Assembly (NCBI GenBank): GCA_026391355.1
Contig: JAPLDH010000074.1
Coordinates: forward strand, 1 to 64,000
Origin: Bacteroidota bacterium
Lineage (GTDB): Bacteria > Bacteroidota > Bacteroidia > Bacteroidales > FEN-979
Direction: 5' to 3'
Length of the DNA: 64,000 bases
The position numbers were made by a program, and so were the translations under genes. Shown here piece after piece: positions 28,829 through 40,043 of this stretch. The notes under the pieces are model-generated. The model was not told the DNA's origin, made no database searches, and saw only the letters and a program-made list of their open reading frames with translations. Position 1 is the stretch's first letter. The number at the start of each line of letters is the position of its first letter.

Positions 28829-30181
28829 CTATCGCCGGATTATGATCTTGAAGATCCCCATTGTCCCGTCTTTTGCGTAAATCCGCAGAAAATAGTTTCC
28901 GGAAGCAAGGTTTTGTATATCCATCTCTATCCGTCCGGAGTTTTTTCCTTTAATTGAATTAACAATAAAACCTGCAAGATTAACGAGGTCACTCTTTCTG
29001 ATTTCTTTCAGGGGTTCAATAAAAAGCCGGAGATGGACAGGATTTGGATAGATCCTTGCCAGCGGATTGTTAACCGCATCGTTAATTCCTTCCCCAACGA
29101 TTTTGCTCTGGGAGTAAACCCTAACCGGCAACCCGATCACACTGTCGTTACCGATGGACCTGGTTACAGGTGTCACTTCGAATACAAGATATTTCCCGAT
29201 GTCATGAAGGCTATCCGTAACAAAATTGATAGTGTTTGTGATACGACCGCCTGCAGTGTCGATGGGGATCAGGGGGCCGCCGGTTGAATCAGCATGATAC
29301 CAATGAAAAATCGAGTTTCCTTCTGGTTTCAGGTTATAATCTTCATAGGTATAAACTCCTGTAAGGGTTTTCTTTGCTACTAGCGAATCCTGTATAAATA
29401 CATTATAAACGAATGGAAGGGCAGGAACCACGGGATCGATGTTATTGTACCAGCAGGTAAATGTATCAGGATTATTACCAAGGGTATCATGAAGGGGATA
29501 AGTACGGTCAGGTTCTCCTATTAATTCAGTAGTATTTGGGTTCCCGTTGAACCTGAACCTGAAGGCCAGCAGAGGATTCTGAAGAAGTGCAGTATCCATA
29601 AACAGGGTGATGGAGTATAAACTGTCTTTTGATATAGGGAAGAGGATGTCATAAGCGCCATTGTTGTTGAAATTCCCCGCAATATCAAGGTAATCAATGG
29701 CAGGAGCAAAATGATGTGCCTTGATCTGGTACCAGAGATCACAATTAAAGGTCAAAGGTATGGTAGCGGGGTTGTAGTTATTGAAAAAGTTCGATACGGT
29801 CATGGTGGTATCCCTTACCCTTACCATCCGTGTGATAATATCCACTGATTCCTGTATGGTGCTGCCACCATGAATAAAATAGTAATGATATGGGTATATC
29901 ACCCCGGCAAGCAATACTATGGTTGTTTGATATACGGATGAAGTATCTGTTCGTTCCATGCGGACAGCAATACTATCGTTAAAATTATCGCTCTGCAGAT
30001 ACAGGGTATCCAGGGTCATATCAAACTGGCTGTTCATGGTCATGTATGTCATATTCATCCTGAAAGTCACGGTATCAGTGAGTCTCGAAGCAGGGAGATG
30101 GGCCTTCAGAATGACCGGGGAAACAACAAGAAAGACGAAGAGGGGCAAACATCTGAATGAGAAGAACTTTTTCATATTCAT
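28829..30181 (-). CDS. Secreted protein with starch-binding-like repeats and T9SS-type C-terminus
   Basis: TFNCDLWYQIKAHHFAPAIDYLDIAGNFNNNGAYDILF is homologous to a module in 33208-35244; C-terminal IYPNPVHLRLFI...GIFKIIIRR. Confidence 0.75.
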   Translation of the reverse strand: MNMKKFFSFRCLPLFVFLVVSPVILKAHLPASRLTDTVTFRMNMTYMTMNSQFDMTLDTLYLQSDNFNDSIAVRMERTDTSSVYQTTIVLLAGVIYPYHYYFIHGGSTIQESVDIITRMVRVRDTTMTVSNFFNNYNPATIPLTFNCDLWYQIKAHHFAPAIDYLDIAGNFNNNGAYDILFPISKDSLYSITLFMDTALLQNPLLAFRFRFNGNPNTTELIGEPDRTYPLHDTLGNNPDTFTCWYNNIDPVVPALPFVYNVFIQDSLVAKKTLTGVYTYEDYNLKPEGNSIFHWYHADSTGGPLIPIDTAGGRITNTINFVTDSLHDIGKYLVFEVTPVTRSIGNDSVIGLPVRVYSQSKIVGEGINDAVNNPLARIYPNPVHLRLFIEPLKEIRKSDLVNLAGFIVNSIKGKNSGRIEMDIQNLASGNYFLRIYAKDGTMGIFKIIIRR

Positions 30182-30252
30182 TTTTTGATAACTAATAGTT
30201 AACGGGTGAAACGGATTTGTATTGCTGATCAGGCCTGATATTACAATATGTT

Positions 30253-33153
30253 TTAATCGCCTTTCACCACCAGTTTTTTAACTTCATTCCGGTTAGCCGT
30301 TTCCAGCAGACACAAATAAATTCCCGCAGGAACGCGCATTCCGGTTTCATTTTCGAGATTCCAGCCAATTTCATGGGTTCCGGTACTTTGCATTCCATAA
30401 AGCAGCGTATATATTCTCTTCCCAAATATGTCAACGATGGTTATCCTGGTCTGTGCTTTTTCCTTCAGGGTAAAACGGATATGAACAGGGTCGGACGAAG
30501 GGTTGGGAAAAATGTTCAGCATGCCTGTTTGCATAGTATTCTGGTCATTGTGATCATCGATGCCGGTAAAGGCAGGCCTGGGAAGTTTTTTTGAGGTATA
30601 AAGATGGTATTCTCCTGCCTGCAGGGTTATCGGGTCACTTGTAGCAAGAACATTCAGGGTGTCGCCTGAGAAATAGTCGAACCAGCTTCCCGTATTATGA
30701 AATCCGGGGGTTACAGAACCTTCCTTTACATCAAAGTTTCCCACGATGGTAACATTCATATCGGTACTTCGAAGATTGATTGATTTCATCGGTCCGGATA
30801 AACTCACGGAGTAATCAGCGCTTTCAAAAACCGGCTGGTTCTTTTTCAGGTCCATCAGGGCTGCCACAGTATTATAAAGGTATTTTCTGTTATACTGGTT
30901 GTAATAATCCCAGCGGATTGGTTTCGGACTCATTCTCGAATCAGATGTTCCGGAAGGATAGTTGATGGAATAGTCATATCCGAGTTCTCCGTACTGCAAT
31001 AGCATTTTGGGTCCGGGAATAGTATAGAAGAATGTGGCTGCCATGCCCATGCGTTTCAAGGCTGAAACTGTATCCCTGCAATTATAGGGCAGGTTGGTCT
31101 TATTTCCATAAGTGATGTTATTGTACATCAGCCGTTCCTCATCATGGCTTTCCATATACCCTACCACATGCGGATCAGCCCAACCCCTTTTTTCATAGGA
31201 GATCCAAGAGAAATCTGAATTGTTGCCGGAATTCCACCCCTCAGTTGCCTGGTTATAATTATAATTGGTGTTTCCCCAGAGTAACATTCCGTTGGCAGAA
31301 AGTAATGTTTCTTCATCATTGTCGGCAAAATGCTCAAGGATAAAAATCACATCCTGCTTTATAGCGCGTACCGAATTCAGATAGGTGTTGAGTACAGCGA
31401 TCCTGTCCGGGTCCTTGTGAGCCATAAGCGTTGAATTACTGGGATAGGAGTTTACCTGGGTAAAACCTTTCGAGAGATCGAATCGATATCCGTCAATATG
31501 AAACTCAGTGACCCAGTATTTGATGACCCGTTCGCAAAACTGCTGTGTGTAAAAACTTTGATGATTGAAATCATTACCGACATTGAAAGGATGTTTTGGA
31601 ATGGGGTTGAACCAGGGACTGTTTGCGGCAGGACGGTTGTTTGCATCATCCCAATAAAGGCGTGCCAGTGGGGATTGTCCGAACTGGTGGTTCAGAACGA
31701 TGTCAAGGATCACTGCCATCCCTTTTGAATGGGCAGCATCGACGAATTGTTTCAGACCATTTTTCGTACCGTAGTATTTATCAGGGGCAAATTCGAAATC
31801 GGGGTTATAACCCCAACTGCTATTGCCCTCGAACTCCATGACCGGCATCAGTTCAATTGCATTTATCCCCAGGCGTTTCAGGTAGTTAAGGGTGTCGATC
31901 AGTGAAGGATAATCGTGGTTTGAGGTAAAGTCACGGATAAGGAGCTCATAAATTACAAGGTCGGTCACTTTAGGTTCATTAAAAGGAATAAGACTCCATT
32001 GATAGGGTTGCTGTGCCGTTTGAAAAACCGAAGCAATTTCTGTGGTTTTTCCTGTAGGATAACTGATCAGTCCGGGATAGGTCTGCTGGCTGATATACTG
32101 ATCCTGCGGATCACTGATCTTATCAGCATAAGGATCGGCAATATGAAGGGATCCATTGACCAGGTATTGGAAAATATACTCGAGCCGTGGCGTCAGGCTG
32201 TTCAGTTGAAACCAGTAGTGTGTTCCATCAGGTGTGCGGTTCATATAGTAAACAGAATCCAACTGCCAGTTGTTAACGTCGCCGATCAGAAAGCAATAGT
32301 TCTTAAAAGGTGCGAAGAGGGAAAGCACCACTGTTGTCGAATCGATGTAATTGATGCCGTCCTGCGTTCCTGCAGGAAGGTCCGCAACAGGAGGATCAGG
32401 TAATACAACATAAAATAAGGAATCTGCCGCAGTAGCTGTATCATTTTTCGCAACAATTTTAACCCATTGCTTCGCCCAGTTGTGTCCAAAGTTATTGGCA
32501 AGGATTGTATCGGTGATGGTTTGGCCGGTAGATTTTTTAACCAGTGTATTGTTGACGAAGATGGATAATGTATCAGCCAAAGGACTTATTGCAGCTATTT
32601 TAATGGTATCATTCAGCTTAAGATATAATGCTTTAGCGGTTGGTTCAGTAATATTAACACTGGTAACTGAAGGATAGACATCAGCATAAATATCTCCTCC
32701 GCCGGCTTCCCTTCCGACTTTTGAACCATCTGCATTTCTGAACACAAAGGCGAGTTTCATGATCTTTTCACTTGGTGGTACCCCGTAAAATGCGCGGATG
32801 CCGGGTTGAAGCTTGATCTGGTAAAGGTTATTTCCAAGGGGTGTCATCAGTGCTTTGGGTATGTTCTGGTCCCAGTTGGCGATCACATGCTTCCAGTCGG
32901 ATGGTGAAGTACTCAGGTCGGTGATCACTCCGGTATGAGCATAAATAATTGGTGGGGAAACATCTTTCAGCTCTGCATTTCCTTTTGATGCATCGTAGAT
33001 CACGGTAGCCGAGTCATTATCGACCGGGTAGACAGGGATTGTGACGATGGTTTGTGAGAAGAGAGGATTAAAAAAAATCATTCCTGTTATCAGGAAAATC
33101 GGAGCGAGAAGACGTTTCATTCTGTGAGGTTTGATTAACGGGCAAAGATACAA
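30253..33153 (-). CDS. Alpha-amylase family (GH13) secreted protein, T9SS-type C-terminus
   Basis: GINAIELMPVMEFEGNSSWGYNPDFEFAPDKYYG, FHIDGYRFDLSKGF, ILEHFADNDEE, VGYMESHDEERL; C-terminal IFPNPSSDPVHIRF. Confidence 0.93.
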   Translation of the reverse strand: MYLCPLIKPHRMKRLLAPIFLITGMIFFNPLFSQTIVTIPVYPVDNDSATVIYDASKGNAELKDVSPPIIYAHTGVITDLSTSPSDWKHVIANWDQNIPKALMTPLGNNLYQIKLQPGIRAFYGVPPSEKIMKLAFVFRNADGSKVGREAGGGDIYADVYPSVTSVNITEPTAKALYLKLNDTIKIAAISPLADTLSIFVNNTLVKKSTGQTITDTILANNFGHNWAKQWVKIVAKNDTATAADSLFYVVLPDPPVADLPAGTQDGINYIDSTTVVLSLFAPFKNYCFLIGDVNNWQLDSVYYMNRTPDGTHYWFQLNSLTPRLEYIFQYLVNGSLHIADPYADKISDPQDQYISQQTYPGLISYPTGKTTEIASVFQTAQQPYQWSLIPFNEPKVTDLVIYELLIRDFTSNHDYPSLIDTLNYLKRLGINAIELMPVMEFEGNSSWGYNPDFEFAPDKYYGTKNGLKQFVDAAHSKGMAVILDIVLNHQFGQSPLARLYWDDANNRPAANSPWFNPIPKHPFNVGNDFNHQSFYTQQFCERVIKYWVTEFHIDGYRFDLSKGFTQVNSYPSNSTLMAHKDPDRIAVLNTYLNSVRAIKQDVIFILEHFADNDEETLLSANGMLLWGNTNYNYNQATEGWNSGNNSDFSWISYEKRGWADPHVVGYMESHDEERLMYNNITYGNKTNLPYNCRDTVSALKRMGMAATFFYTIPGPKMLLQYGELGYDYSINYPSGTSDSRMSPKPIRWDYYNQYNRKYLYNTVAALMDLKKNQPVFESADYSVSLSGPMKSINLRSTDMNVTIVGNFDVKEGSVTPGFHNTGSWFDYFSGDTLNVLATSDPITLQAGEYHLYTSKKLPRPAFTGIDDHNDQNTMQTGMLNIFPNPSSDPVHIRFTLKEKAQTRITIVDIFGKRIYTLLYGMQSTGTHEIGWNLENETGMRVPAGIYLCLLETANRNEVKKLVVKGD

Positions 33154-33157
33154 ATAA

Positions 33158-33186
33158 AAAACCCGGCCACGAAGACCGGGTTTTTT
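33158..33186. terminator. Rho-independent terminator
   Basis: AAAAAACCCGGCCACGAAGACCGGGTTTTTT. Confidence 0.8.
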
Positions 33187-33207
33187 AGTGTTTATCTTAT
33201 GTTTCGG

Positions 33208-35244
33208 TTAGTTCTTCACGAATTTAGCGGTAGTGTAGTTTTTGTCGTTTGTATAGAACTTGATGAAATAAACGCCTGATTTCAGGTTCGAAGTATTCAT
33301 GCTGATTTTGGTCATGTTCTTTGTTTCGGTAACGTAAACGTGTTGTCCTATGACGCTGTAAATCTCGATTTTCTGTATATTTTCGAGGTTGTCAAAATAG
33401 AGAACATCAGTAACAGGATTCGGATAGAATTTCACGTTGTAACTGTTATTCGCAGGGATTCCAACACCTGCAACTTTTGCAGCAGACCAGCCTTTCACGG
33501 CTTTGCCTACGAGAGAATCGCCGGGGCCCTGAGCGATTGGGGTAACTTCAAATGCAATGTATTTATTGGCATCAGCTGCAGCAAGGGTATAGGTAACAGC
33601 GGTTGCTCCGGTGATTTCCTCAGGGGTTGCCTGGGAAATTGAGTCAGCCCTGTACCATTTGTACGTTGAAGCGCCTTCAGGCAGGTAATTTACATCTTCA
33701 TATGTGTATGTACCGGTAACCACACTGGTAACGGAAAGGTTTCCGGTGATGGCAAGATCGTAAGCCCAGGGTGGAGTAGCAATACCCGGGTTCAGGTCAT
33801 TGTACCATACATCTACAAGATTCTGTACACCGCCTGTCGTATCCTGGATGGAATATGAACGGTTAGATCCGTTCGGGAATTCGGCAGTGGACCAGTCACC
33901 GTTGAAACGGAATTTGAATTCCACAGGTAACCCGTTATGAATATAACCTGTATCGATGTTCATGTTGATCACATAAATACTGTCATGTCCCCTGTCGAAG
34001 AGCACATCATAAGCGCCCCAGCCATTCATTCCACCTGCAACATCAAGGTAATCAATTGCCGGATCAAAATGACCTGCATTGATCTGGTATAACATATGGC
34101 ATTTGAATGTCATGGGTACAGTTCCGGGTTTATAATTATCATAAACATTAAGGATGGTTTTTGCGGTACCGGGCACCCACATCATACGGTTAGCTCCGCC
34201 GTTAGGGAATTCGGAGGTTGCCCAGTCCTTGTTTATCCGGTACTTATATTCCTGGATCTTGACTGCCGTTGTATCAAAAGTGTAACTGATCTCATAGGTA
34301 CATACATTACCTGGCACGCGGGTCATATAGGCGGATCCTCCCCAACTGTTCATGGTCCCTGCTATATCGACAGAATCAGTCGCAGGATTAAAGGTTCCTT
34401 TTGCAACCTGGTACTGCATATCCACCTGGAAAGTAACGATGGCAGGAGGAATGATAGGAACGTCATTCCACCAGTTTTCAACAGCGGTTGTACCCGGAGT
34501 TCCGGTGATCTGGCGTTCTACGGTTTCATATGTGTTCTGGTTGATCCTGAATTTATAATTGTAAACCACTCCGGAATCGATGCCGGTATTGATGGTAGCG
34601 GCAAATTTATTGGGAGTAGTCCCGCCCAGGGTTGTCATAGCAACAGTGTCATTGCCTTCCAGTACTGTATAGACGACATCACCGCTTGCAGGATCGAAAA
34701 TGCCATCATTCATGGCTTTCTGCATATTGACAGTAAATTCGAAAGTGGGTGCGGTTTGTGCGTAATGCAGGGGAATGAAAAAGTCCCCGCAGGTCAGGTC
34801 AGCCTTGAAATCACGACCGTCATGGTTCCAGTCACCACCGTTAAAAACAGCGCATAACCTGGTAACTACGGAACCGGCAGGAAATCCATAATAAGCTGAG
34901 GGCAGGTATTTTTTCGAATAAGTGCCATCTCCATTTGGTAGAAGTGTGGTCGGTGTGCCATCAGCGCCACCCGTTGGAGAGTCAGCAGTAATTACATACG
35001 ACCAGTCAGTACCTCCAATGGTAACTCCGGAATGCATATAGATGATGGAGGCGCCTACAAGAGTGGCATTCTGGAAACATGCCTTACTTGGATCAAAGGT
35101 CAGTGTTATGGAATCATTAGCAGTTGCGTTCGACGGGCTGATTGTAATAGCTGCCGGCATCTGTCCGAACACCACCATGGAAAAAATGACCAGTGCAGAG
35201 ATTGCAATGGCTCGTTTCATAGAATAAAGAGTAAAATTTTTCAT
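33208..35244 (-). CDS. Secreted starch-binding/SusE-F-like multi-repeat protein, T9SS-type C-terminus
   Basis: Repeated VTFQVDMQYQVAKGTFNPATDSVDIAGTMNSWGG-type modules; FYPNPVTDVLYFDN. Confidence 0.8.
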   Translation of the reverse strand: MKNFTLYSMKRAIAISALVIFSMVVFGQMPAAITISPSNATANDSITLTFDPSKACFQNATLVGASIIYMHSGVTIGGTDWSYVITADSPTGGADGTPTTLLPNGDGTYSKKYLPSAYYGFPAGSVVTRLCAVFNGGDWNHDGRDFKADLTCGDFFIPLHYAQTAPTFEFTVNMQKAMNDGIFDPASGDVVYTVLEGNDTVAMTTLGGTTPNKFAATINTGIDSGVVYNYKFRINQNTYETVERQITGTPGTTAVENWWNDVPIIPPAIVTFQVDMQYQVAKGTFNPATDSVDIAGTMNSWGGSAYMTRVPGNVCTYEISYTFDTTAVKIQEYKYRINKDWATSEFPNGGANRMMWVPGTAKTILNVYDNYKPGTVPMTFKCHMLYQINAGHFDPAIDYLDVAGGMNGWGAYDVLFDRGHDSIYVINMNIDTGYIHNGLPVEFKFRFNGDWSTAEFPNGSNRSYSIQDTTGGVQNLVDVWYNDLNPGIATPPWAYDLAITGNLSVTSVVTGTYTYEDVNYLPEGASTYKWYRADSISQATPEEITGATAVTYTLAAADANKYIAFEVTPIAQGPGDSLVGKAVKGWSAAKVAGVGIPANNSYNVKFYPNPVTDVLYFDNLENIQKIEIYSVIGQHVYVTETKNMTKISMNTSNLKSGVYFIKFYTNDKNYTTAKFVKN

Positions 35245-35374
35245 GATTTGTAAATTTAATGGGTGATTTTAGTTTCATTATGCAAATGTAAAAAAGAAAA
35301 AAGAAAAAATATTAAATATGTACGGTTTTTTATTTTTATTTTTGGAATTCATATTGACACGCTATTAATTATTC

Positions 35375-38300
35375 ATGAATTTAAAAACAAACTGTATGAA
35401 GAGAACTTTACAATTGCGATTACTATTGGTAGTTGCATGGGTTGGATTGTTTGTTTCCGCGACTTTTGCTCAAACAGGAATTGTCCATGGGACGGTATCC
35501 GACAAGCAGAGTGGTGAAAAACTTCCAGGGGCCAACTTGTACGTAGAAGGAACCAATATCGGCACTTCGACCGATATCGATGGAAAATTTACCCTGAAAA
35601 TCCCCGCAGGTAAAATTACACTTATTATCAGTTATACAGGATACCAAAAACAGCAGGTGATCCTTACAATTGAGAAGGATCAGACCATTCTCCATGATTT
35701 TATTCTTGCTGAGGATAAAATGATGCTGGATGAAGTAGTGGTAATCGGATATGGAACAAAGCGGAAAAGGGATATCACCAGTTCCATATCTTCTGTAAAA
35801 TCGGAAGACATCAAGGAGATGCCTGTGGAAAATTTCAGCAAAGCCATGCAGGGCAAGGCCCCCGGTGTTCAGATCACAAGCGATAACGGACTTGCAGGAG
35901 GGGCTGTGACCACACGTATCCGTGGAACCTCCTCCATCCTGGCAAGCAGCGAACCCTTGTATGTAGTTGACGGGGTTCCAATTGTAACAGGTGATTTTGC
36001 CAATAATACAGGATTCCCTGATAAGACCAACGTACTTTCACAAATTGATCCCGGTGATATTGCTTCCATTGAAGTATTGAAAGATGCTGCCGCAGCAGCA
36101 ATCTATGGCGCCAGATCCGCCAACGGAGTTATCCTGATCACCACCAAAAAAGGGCAACTCAGTGAGGGAAAGGCAAAAACCAACATTAATTTCAATTATT
36201 ACCAGGGGTTTTCTACCGTCACAAATAAATTAAAGGTACTCGATGGTCCATCCTATCTCCGGTTGACAAAGGAAGCCTGGCTCAATTCAAGTAAAGGAAC
36301 GGAACAAGCTTATTATGAGCAACTTCCTTTCGGCATCTACAATACACAACTCGTTTATCAAATCCCATATAATGAACAGACTGCCGAACAAATACAGGCT
36401 ACTTATAATGCAAATAAGAAGGTGATTGACAACACTAATTCCAACTGGATCGACGAAAGTCTGCAGGTAGGAAAAATCCAATCAGCCGCATTATCTGCAC
36501 AGGGGGGTACTTCAAGAACACAATATTACCTGGGTGGATCTTACTATAATGAGAAAGGGTTTATCAAGAAAAATGATTTTCAGCGTATTAACGGCAGGGT
36601 GAATTTTTCTCACAATGTTTCTGACAGACTCTCCATTGGAGCAAATACCTCCCTTTCATATTCCATCAACAACAGGGTACCTACAGGATGGGCAGGTGGC
36701 CTCGGAACCGCACAAAGCCGTTCGCTTCCGATCATGCCAATCTATACAAGTTCAGGGGATTTCTTTAACCCGATAAAATCAAACGGAACAAATACCGCTG
36801 CAACACGTGAGAACCTGACGTCCCAGGTCAACACTTTGTCATTGCTGGCCAATGTTTTTGCTGAATTCAAGTTTACAAAATGGTTAAATCTCAGAAACGA
36901 CTTTGGTTTGAATAACGTCTACCTGCGCGATTATAAATACGAAGGCAGGGTTTCACTGACCCCTGAAAATTCCAATGCCACCGACCGCAGGGTAAATGTT
37001 GAGAACTGGACGAATTTCCTTACCCTGAATGCCGATAAAACATTCAATAAACACTCGATCACCGGTCTTTTGGGGATTCAGGCACAAAACAGTACGGAAT
37101 ATGGTGAGTGGATAAATGGGGCAAAATTTCCAAGTCCTTCCATGAAACAACCTTCAGATGGTACTGTCAAAACCATGGATAACTGGATTGAGTCATATGG
37201 TTTCCTTTCCATGATTGGCAGGGCAGCCTATGCGTTCAACAATAAGTACTACCTGTCATTTTCGTTGCGCCGCGATGCTTCTTCCCGGTTCGGACCAGAT
37301 CATAAATGGGGCTGGTTCCCGGCCGCTTCCGCAGGTTGGACCATCACAGAGGAAAAATTCATCCCCGAAAATGTAAAGAAGATACTCTCCTTCTTTAAGT
37401 TCAGGGGAAGTTATGGTATCACCGGTAATGCAGGGATCGGCAACTATCAATATTTCGGATCCTATACCTCTACCACCTATAACGGACTTCCCGGGATCAG
37501 GATCAATAATGTCGGGAATCCCAAACTTGGATGGGAATCTACCGCACAAACGGATGTAGGATGTGATTTCGGATTATGGAACGGACGCGTTTCAGGGGGA
37601 TTCGATTACTACTATAAACATACTACAGATATGCTGCTTAATGTGAATATTCCGCAAACAACAGGTTCCTCAACGGTTACCATGAATGTTGGAGCGCTTG
37701 AAAATAAGGGGGTTGAACTCTTTTTAACCAGCAAAAACTTTACCGGAAAATTCAAATGGACTACGGACTTTAACATCAGTAATAATAAAAATAAGATCCT
37801 TAGTATTGAAGGACAGATCATTGCAGGGGAAAATTACGGAAACAACCAGGCACAGGAGGGGCATCCCATTGGTGCATGGAGACTTGTTCCCTATGCCGGT
37901 GTTGACCCCCAAACAGGAAAAGAGTTATATCACCTGGCAAACGGAAAAACCGGTACCTGGGATGACAGCGATCCCAACTTCTTCCAAAATAATTCTGTAG
38001 TAACCGGAAATCCCTACCCGACATGGTTTGGCGGAATCACAAATACCTTCTCATACAAAGGATTTGATCTGGCCATCAACTTTACTTACCAATGGGGAAA
38101 TGATATTTATCGGGATGATGGTAAATTCTTCGAAGGTGGTCAGGTCGGAGCCAACTGGAACCAGATGACGACCCTGGAAAATGCATGGAAAAAGCCGGGT
38201 GATGTCACCGATATACCTCAAAACCTATGGACGAGTACTTATTCTACGCACAACTCTACCCGTTACCTCGATGATGGCAGGTTTGTCCGTTTGAAGAGCA

Positions 38301-38521
38301 TCAACCTTGGTTACACGATCCCGGAAAATTGGTCAAAAGCCATAAGGATGAACAGTGTACGTATATATGTAACCGCTGAAAACTGGCTCACCTGGACAAA
38401 ATACAAGGGATGGGATCCTGAAGTAAACAGGGACGGATCGGGGAATATTACACAGGGCGTTACCTATCTCAGCCCACCCCAGGGAAAGACAATTACTTTT
38501 GGAATTAACCTGAATCTCTAA
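35375..38521 (+). CDS. susC: SusC-family TonB-dependent outer membrane transporter
   Basis: CarboxypepD-like N-domain, LDEVVVIGYGTKRKRDITSSISSV, ASIEVLKDAAAAAIYGARSANGVILITTKKG. Confidence 0.96.
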   Translation: MNLKTNCMKRTLQLRLLLVVAWVGLFVSATFAQTGIVHGTVSDKQSGEKLPGANLYVEGTNIGTSTDIDGKFTLKIPAGKITLIISYTGYQKQQVILTIEKDQTILHDFILAEDKMMLDEVVVIGYGTKRKRDITSSISSVKSEDIKEMPVENFSKAMQGKAPGVQITSDNGLAGGAVTTRIRGTSSILASSEPLYVVDGVPIVTGDFANNTGFPDKTNVLSQIDPGDIASIEVLKDAAAAAIYGARSANGVILITTKKGQLSEGKAKTNINFNYYQGFSTVTNKLKVLDGPSYLRLTKEAWLNSSKGTEQAYYEQLPFGIYNTQLVYQIPYNEQTAEQIQATYNANKKVIDNTNSNWIDESLQVGKIQSAALSAQGGTSRTQYYLGGSYYNEKGFIKKNDFQRINGRVNFSHNVSDRLSIGANTSLSYSINNRVPTGWAGGLGTAQSRSLPIMPIYTSSGDFFNPIKSNGTNTAATRENLTSQVNTLSLLANVFAEFKFTKWLNLRNDFGLNNVYLRDYKYEGRVSLTPENSNATDRRVNVENWTNFLTLNADKTFNKHSITGLLGIQAQNSTEYGEWINGAKFPSPSMKQPSDGTVKTMDNWIESYGFLSMIGRAAYAFNNKYYLSFSLRRDASSRFGPDHKWGWFPAASAGWTITEEKFIPENVKKILSFFKFRGSYGITGNAGIGNYQYFGSYTSTTYNGLPGIRINNVGNPKLGWESTAQTDVGCDFGLWNGRVSGGFDYYYKHTTDMLLNVNIPQTTGSSTVTMNVGALENKGVELFLTSKNFTGKFKWTTDFNISNNKNKILSIEGQIIAGENYGNNQAQEGHPIGAWRLVPYAGVDPQTGKELYHLANGKTGTWDDSDPNFFQNNSVVTGNPYPTWFGGITNTFSYKGFDLAINFTYQWGNDIYRDDGKFFEGGQVGANWNQMTTLENAWKKPGDVTDIPQNLWTSTYSTHNSTRYLDDGRFVRLKSINLGYTIPENWSKAIRMNSVRIYVTAENWLTWTKYKGWDPEVNRDGSGNITQGVTYLSPPQGKTITFGINLNL

Positions 38522-38540
38522 TCTAAGAAAGGATCAAGCT

Positions 38541-39890
38541 ATGAAAAAGATTTTATATATAATTGTGATGATTGCAGTTTCAGGATTCCTGTTTTCCTCC
38601 TGCAATAAGCTTATTGAAAAAGATCCCGCCAAAAAGATCTCGGATCAGACAGCTCTTTCTACGGTCGACGGGGTCAACGCTGCGTTGATCGGTACCTACA
38701 ATTCAATGACCAACGGCTTCCTATACGGAGGTAATATATGGGTTTGCGGCGATATGCTTGCCAACAATATCACACCATCCGGTGACGGGAATATTGTTTA
38801 TGAAGAAACCCAGATGCTGGAGAAAGGTATGTCGCCTGATAATCTTCTTACCGCCTCCTTCTGGCAACAGGCCTATTATACAATTAACATCACCAATTCT
38901 GTATTGCAGGCAGCACCCCTTGTTTCATCCGATAAGACGTTCAACGACTATATAATTGGAAACTGTGAATTTATCCGTGCCATGGTTTATTTTGATCTCA
39001 TCAGGTACCTGGGGAATACCACAGAAGGAACAGCAGCATTTGGTTTGGGTGTGCCCTTATTAACTGCCCCTTCTGCTATTACAGACCGACCAGCACGTGC
39101 AACAATTGAACAGGTTTATACACAGATCATCAAGGATTTGGTTGACGCAGCAACAAGGCTTGGAGAAACTGATGCCAATGAGCTTGCAACCAGGTATGCC
39201 GCACAGGGCCTGCTTTCAAGGGTTTATTTCTATCATGGTGATTGGGCATTGGCTGAGGCTGCCGCTACCGTTGTGATTGAAAGTGGCAAATTCGGCCTTG
39301 ATACAAATCTTATGGCTCCATTTTCCACCACAGCCAAACCTTCAAAAATCGAAACGGTTTTTGCCCTTCAAAGCACAACTGACGTGACTGCCGGGAGCAC
39401 TTTGTATAACTATTATGCCAAAGCCAATAACGGAAAGTTTATGCCATCCGGAAATATCATCAACATGTTTGTTTTTACAGGCGGTAACAATGACAAGCGT
39501 TTTACCACTTTCTTCAAGAATACCGATGGAAAATATTCATCCATGATGTTCGACGACAAATATTTCAATGTTCCGTTGATCCGTCTTGCCGAGATCTATC
39601 TTAACCGTGCAGAATCGAGGTATAACCTGCTAAATAATGCAGGCGCGCTGGCTGATATGAATTTAATCCGCGAAAGAGTCGGATTGAATGATACAAATAC
39701 AGTGAACCTGACACTCTTATACAGGGAAAGGTCGAAAGAGCTCGTCTTCCAGGGAGATAACTTCTTTAATATGAAAAGGCTGAAGAAAACGAATATCTCT
39801 GATAAACACCTGAACTGGGACAGTGAACGGCTGTTATACCTTGTTCCTCAACGGGAAATGGATGTAAATAAGAGCCTGATACAGAATTAG
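38541..39890 (+). CDS. susD: SusD-family lipoprotein
   Basis: SGFLFSSCNKLIEKDP lipobox; FIRAMVYFDLIRYLGN; IRLAEIYLNRAESRYNL. Confidence 0.94.
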   Translation: MKKILYIIVMIAVSGFLFSSCNKLIEKDPAKKISDQTALSTVDGVNAALIGTYNSMTNGFLYGGNIWVCGDMLANNITPSGDGNIVYEETQMLEKGMSPDNLLTASFWQQAYYTINITNSVLQAAPLVSSDKTFNDYIIGNCEFIRAMVYFDLIRYLGNTTEGTAAFGLGVPLLTAPSAITDRPARATIEQVYTQIIKDLVDAATRLGETDANELATRYAAQGLLSRVYFYHGDWALAEAAATVVIESGKFGLDTNLMAPFSTTAKPSKIETVFALQSTTDVTAGSTLYNYYAKANNGKFMPSGNIINMFVFTGGNNDKRFTTFFKNTDGKYSSMMFDDKYFNVPLIRLAEIYLNRAESRYNLLNNAGALADMNLIRERVGLNDTNTVNLTLLYRERSKELVFQGDNFFNMKRLKKTNISDKHLNWDSERLLYLVPQREMDVNKSLIQN

Positions 39891-39916
39891 TATCAACGAA
39901 TAACTATTCATACTTC

Positions 39917-39953
39917 AGAAGCTGTCTCAAAAGCGAGACAGCTTCTTTGTTTT
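39917..39953 (+). terminator. Rho-independent terminator
   Basis: AGAAGCTGTCTCAAAAGCGAGACAGCTTCTTTGTTTT after SusD. Confidence 0.8.
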
Positions 39954-40043
39954 AACCATGCGTTTGAAAATAATTGATTGCATTAGAATTTTTTTTGTAT
40001 CTTAGCTAAAAATTAAGGTCTATCTCAACTAAATCATATTTTT

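Noticed and set aside
31999-32403. 134-aa plus-strand ORF
   Set aside because: Shadow ORF antisense to the alpha-amylase gene.
34096-34857. 253-aa plus-strand ORF
   Set aside because: Fully antisense to the SusE/F-like gene 33208-35244, with no recognisable domain; shadow ORF.
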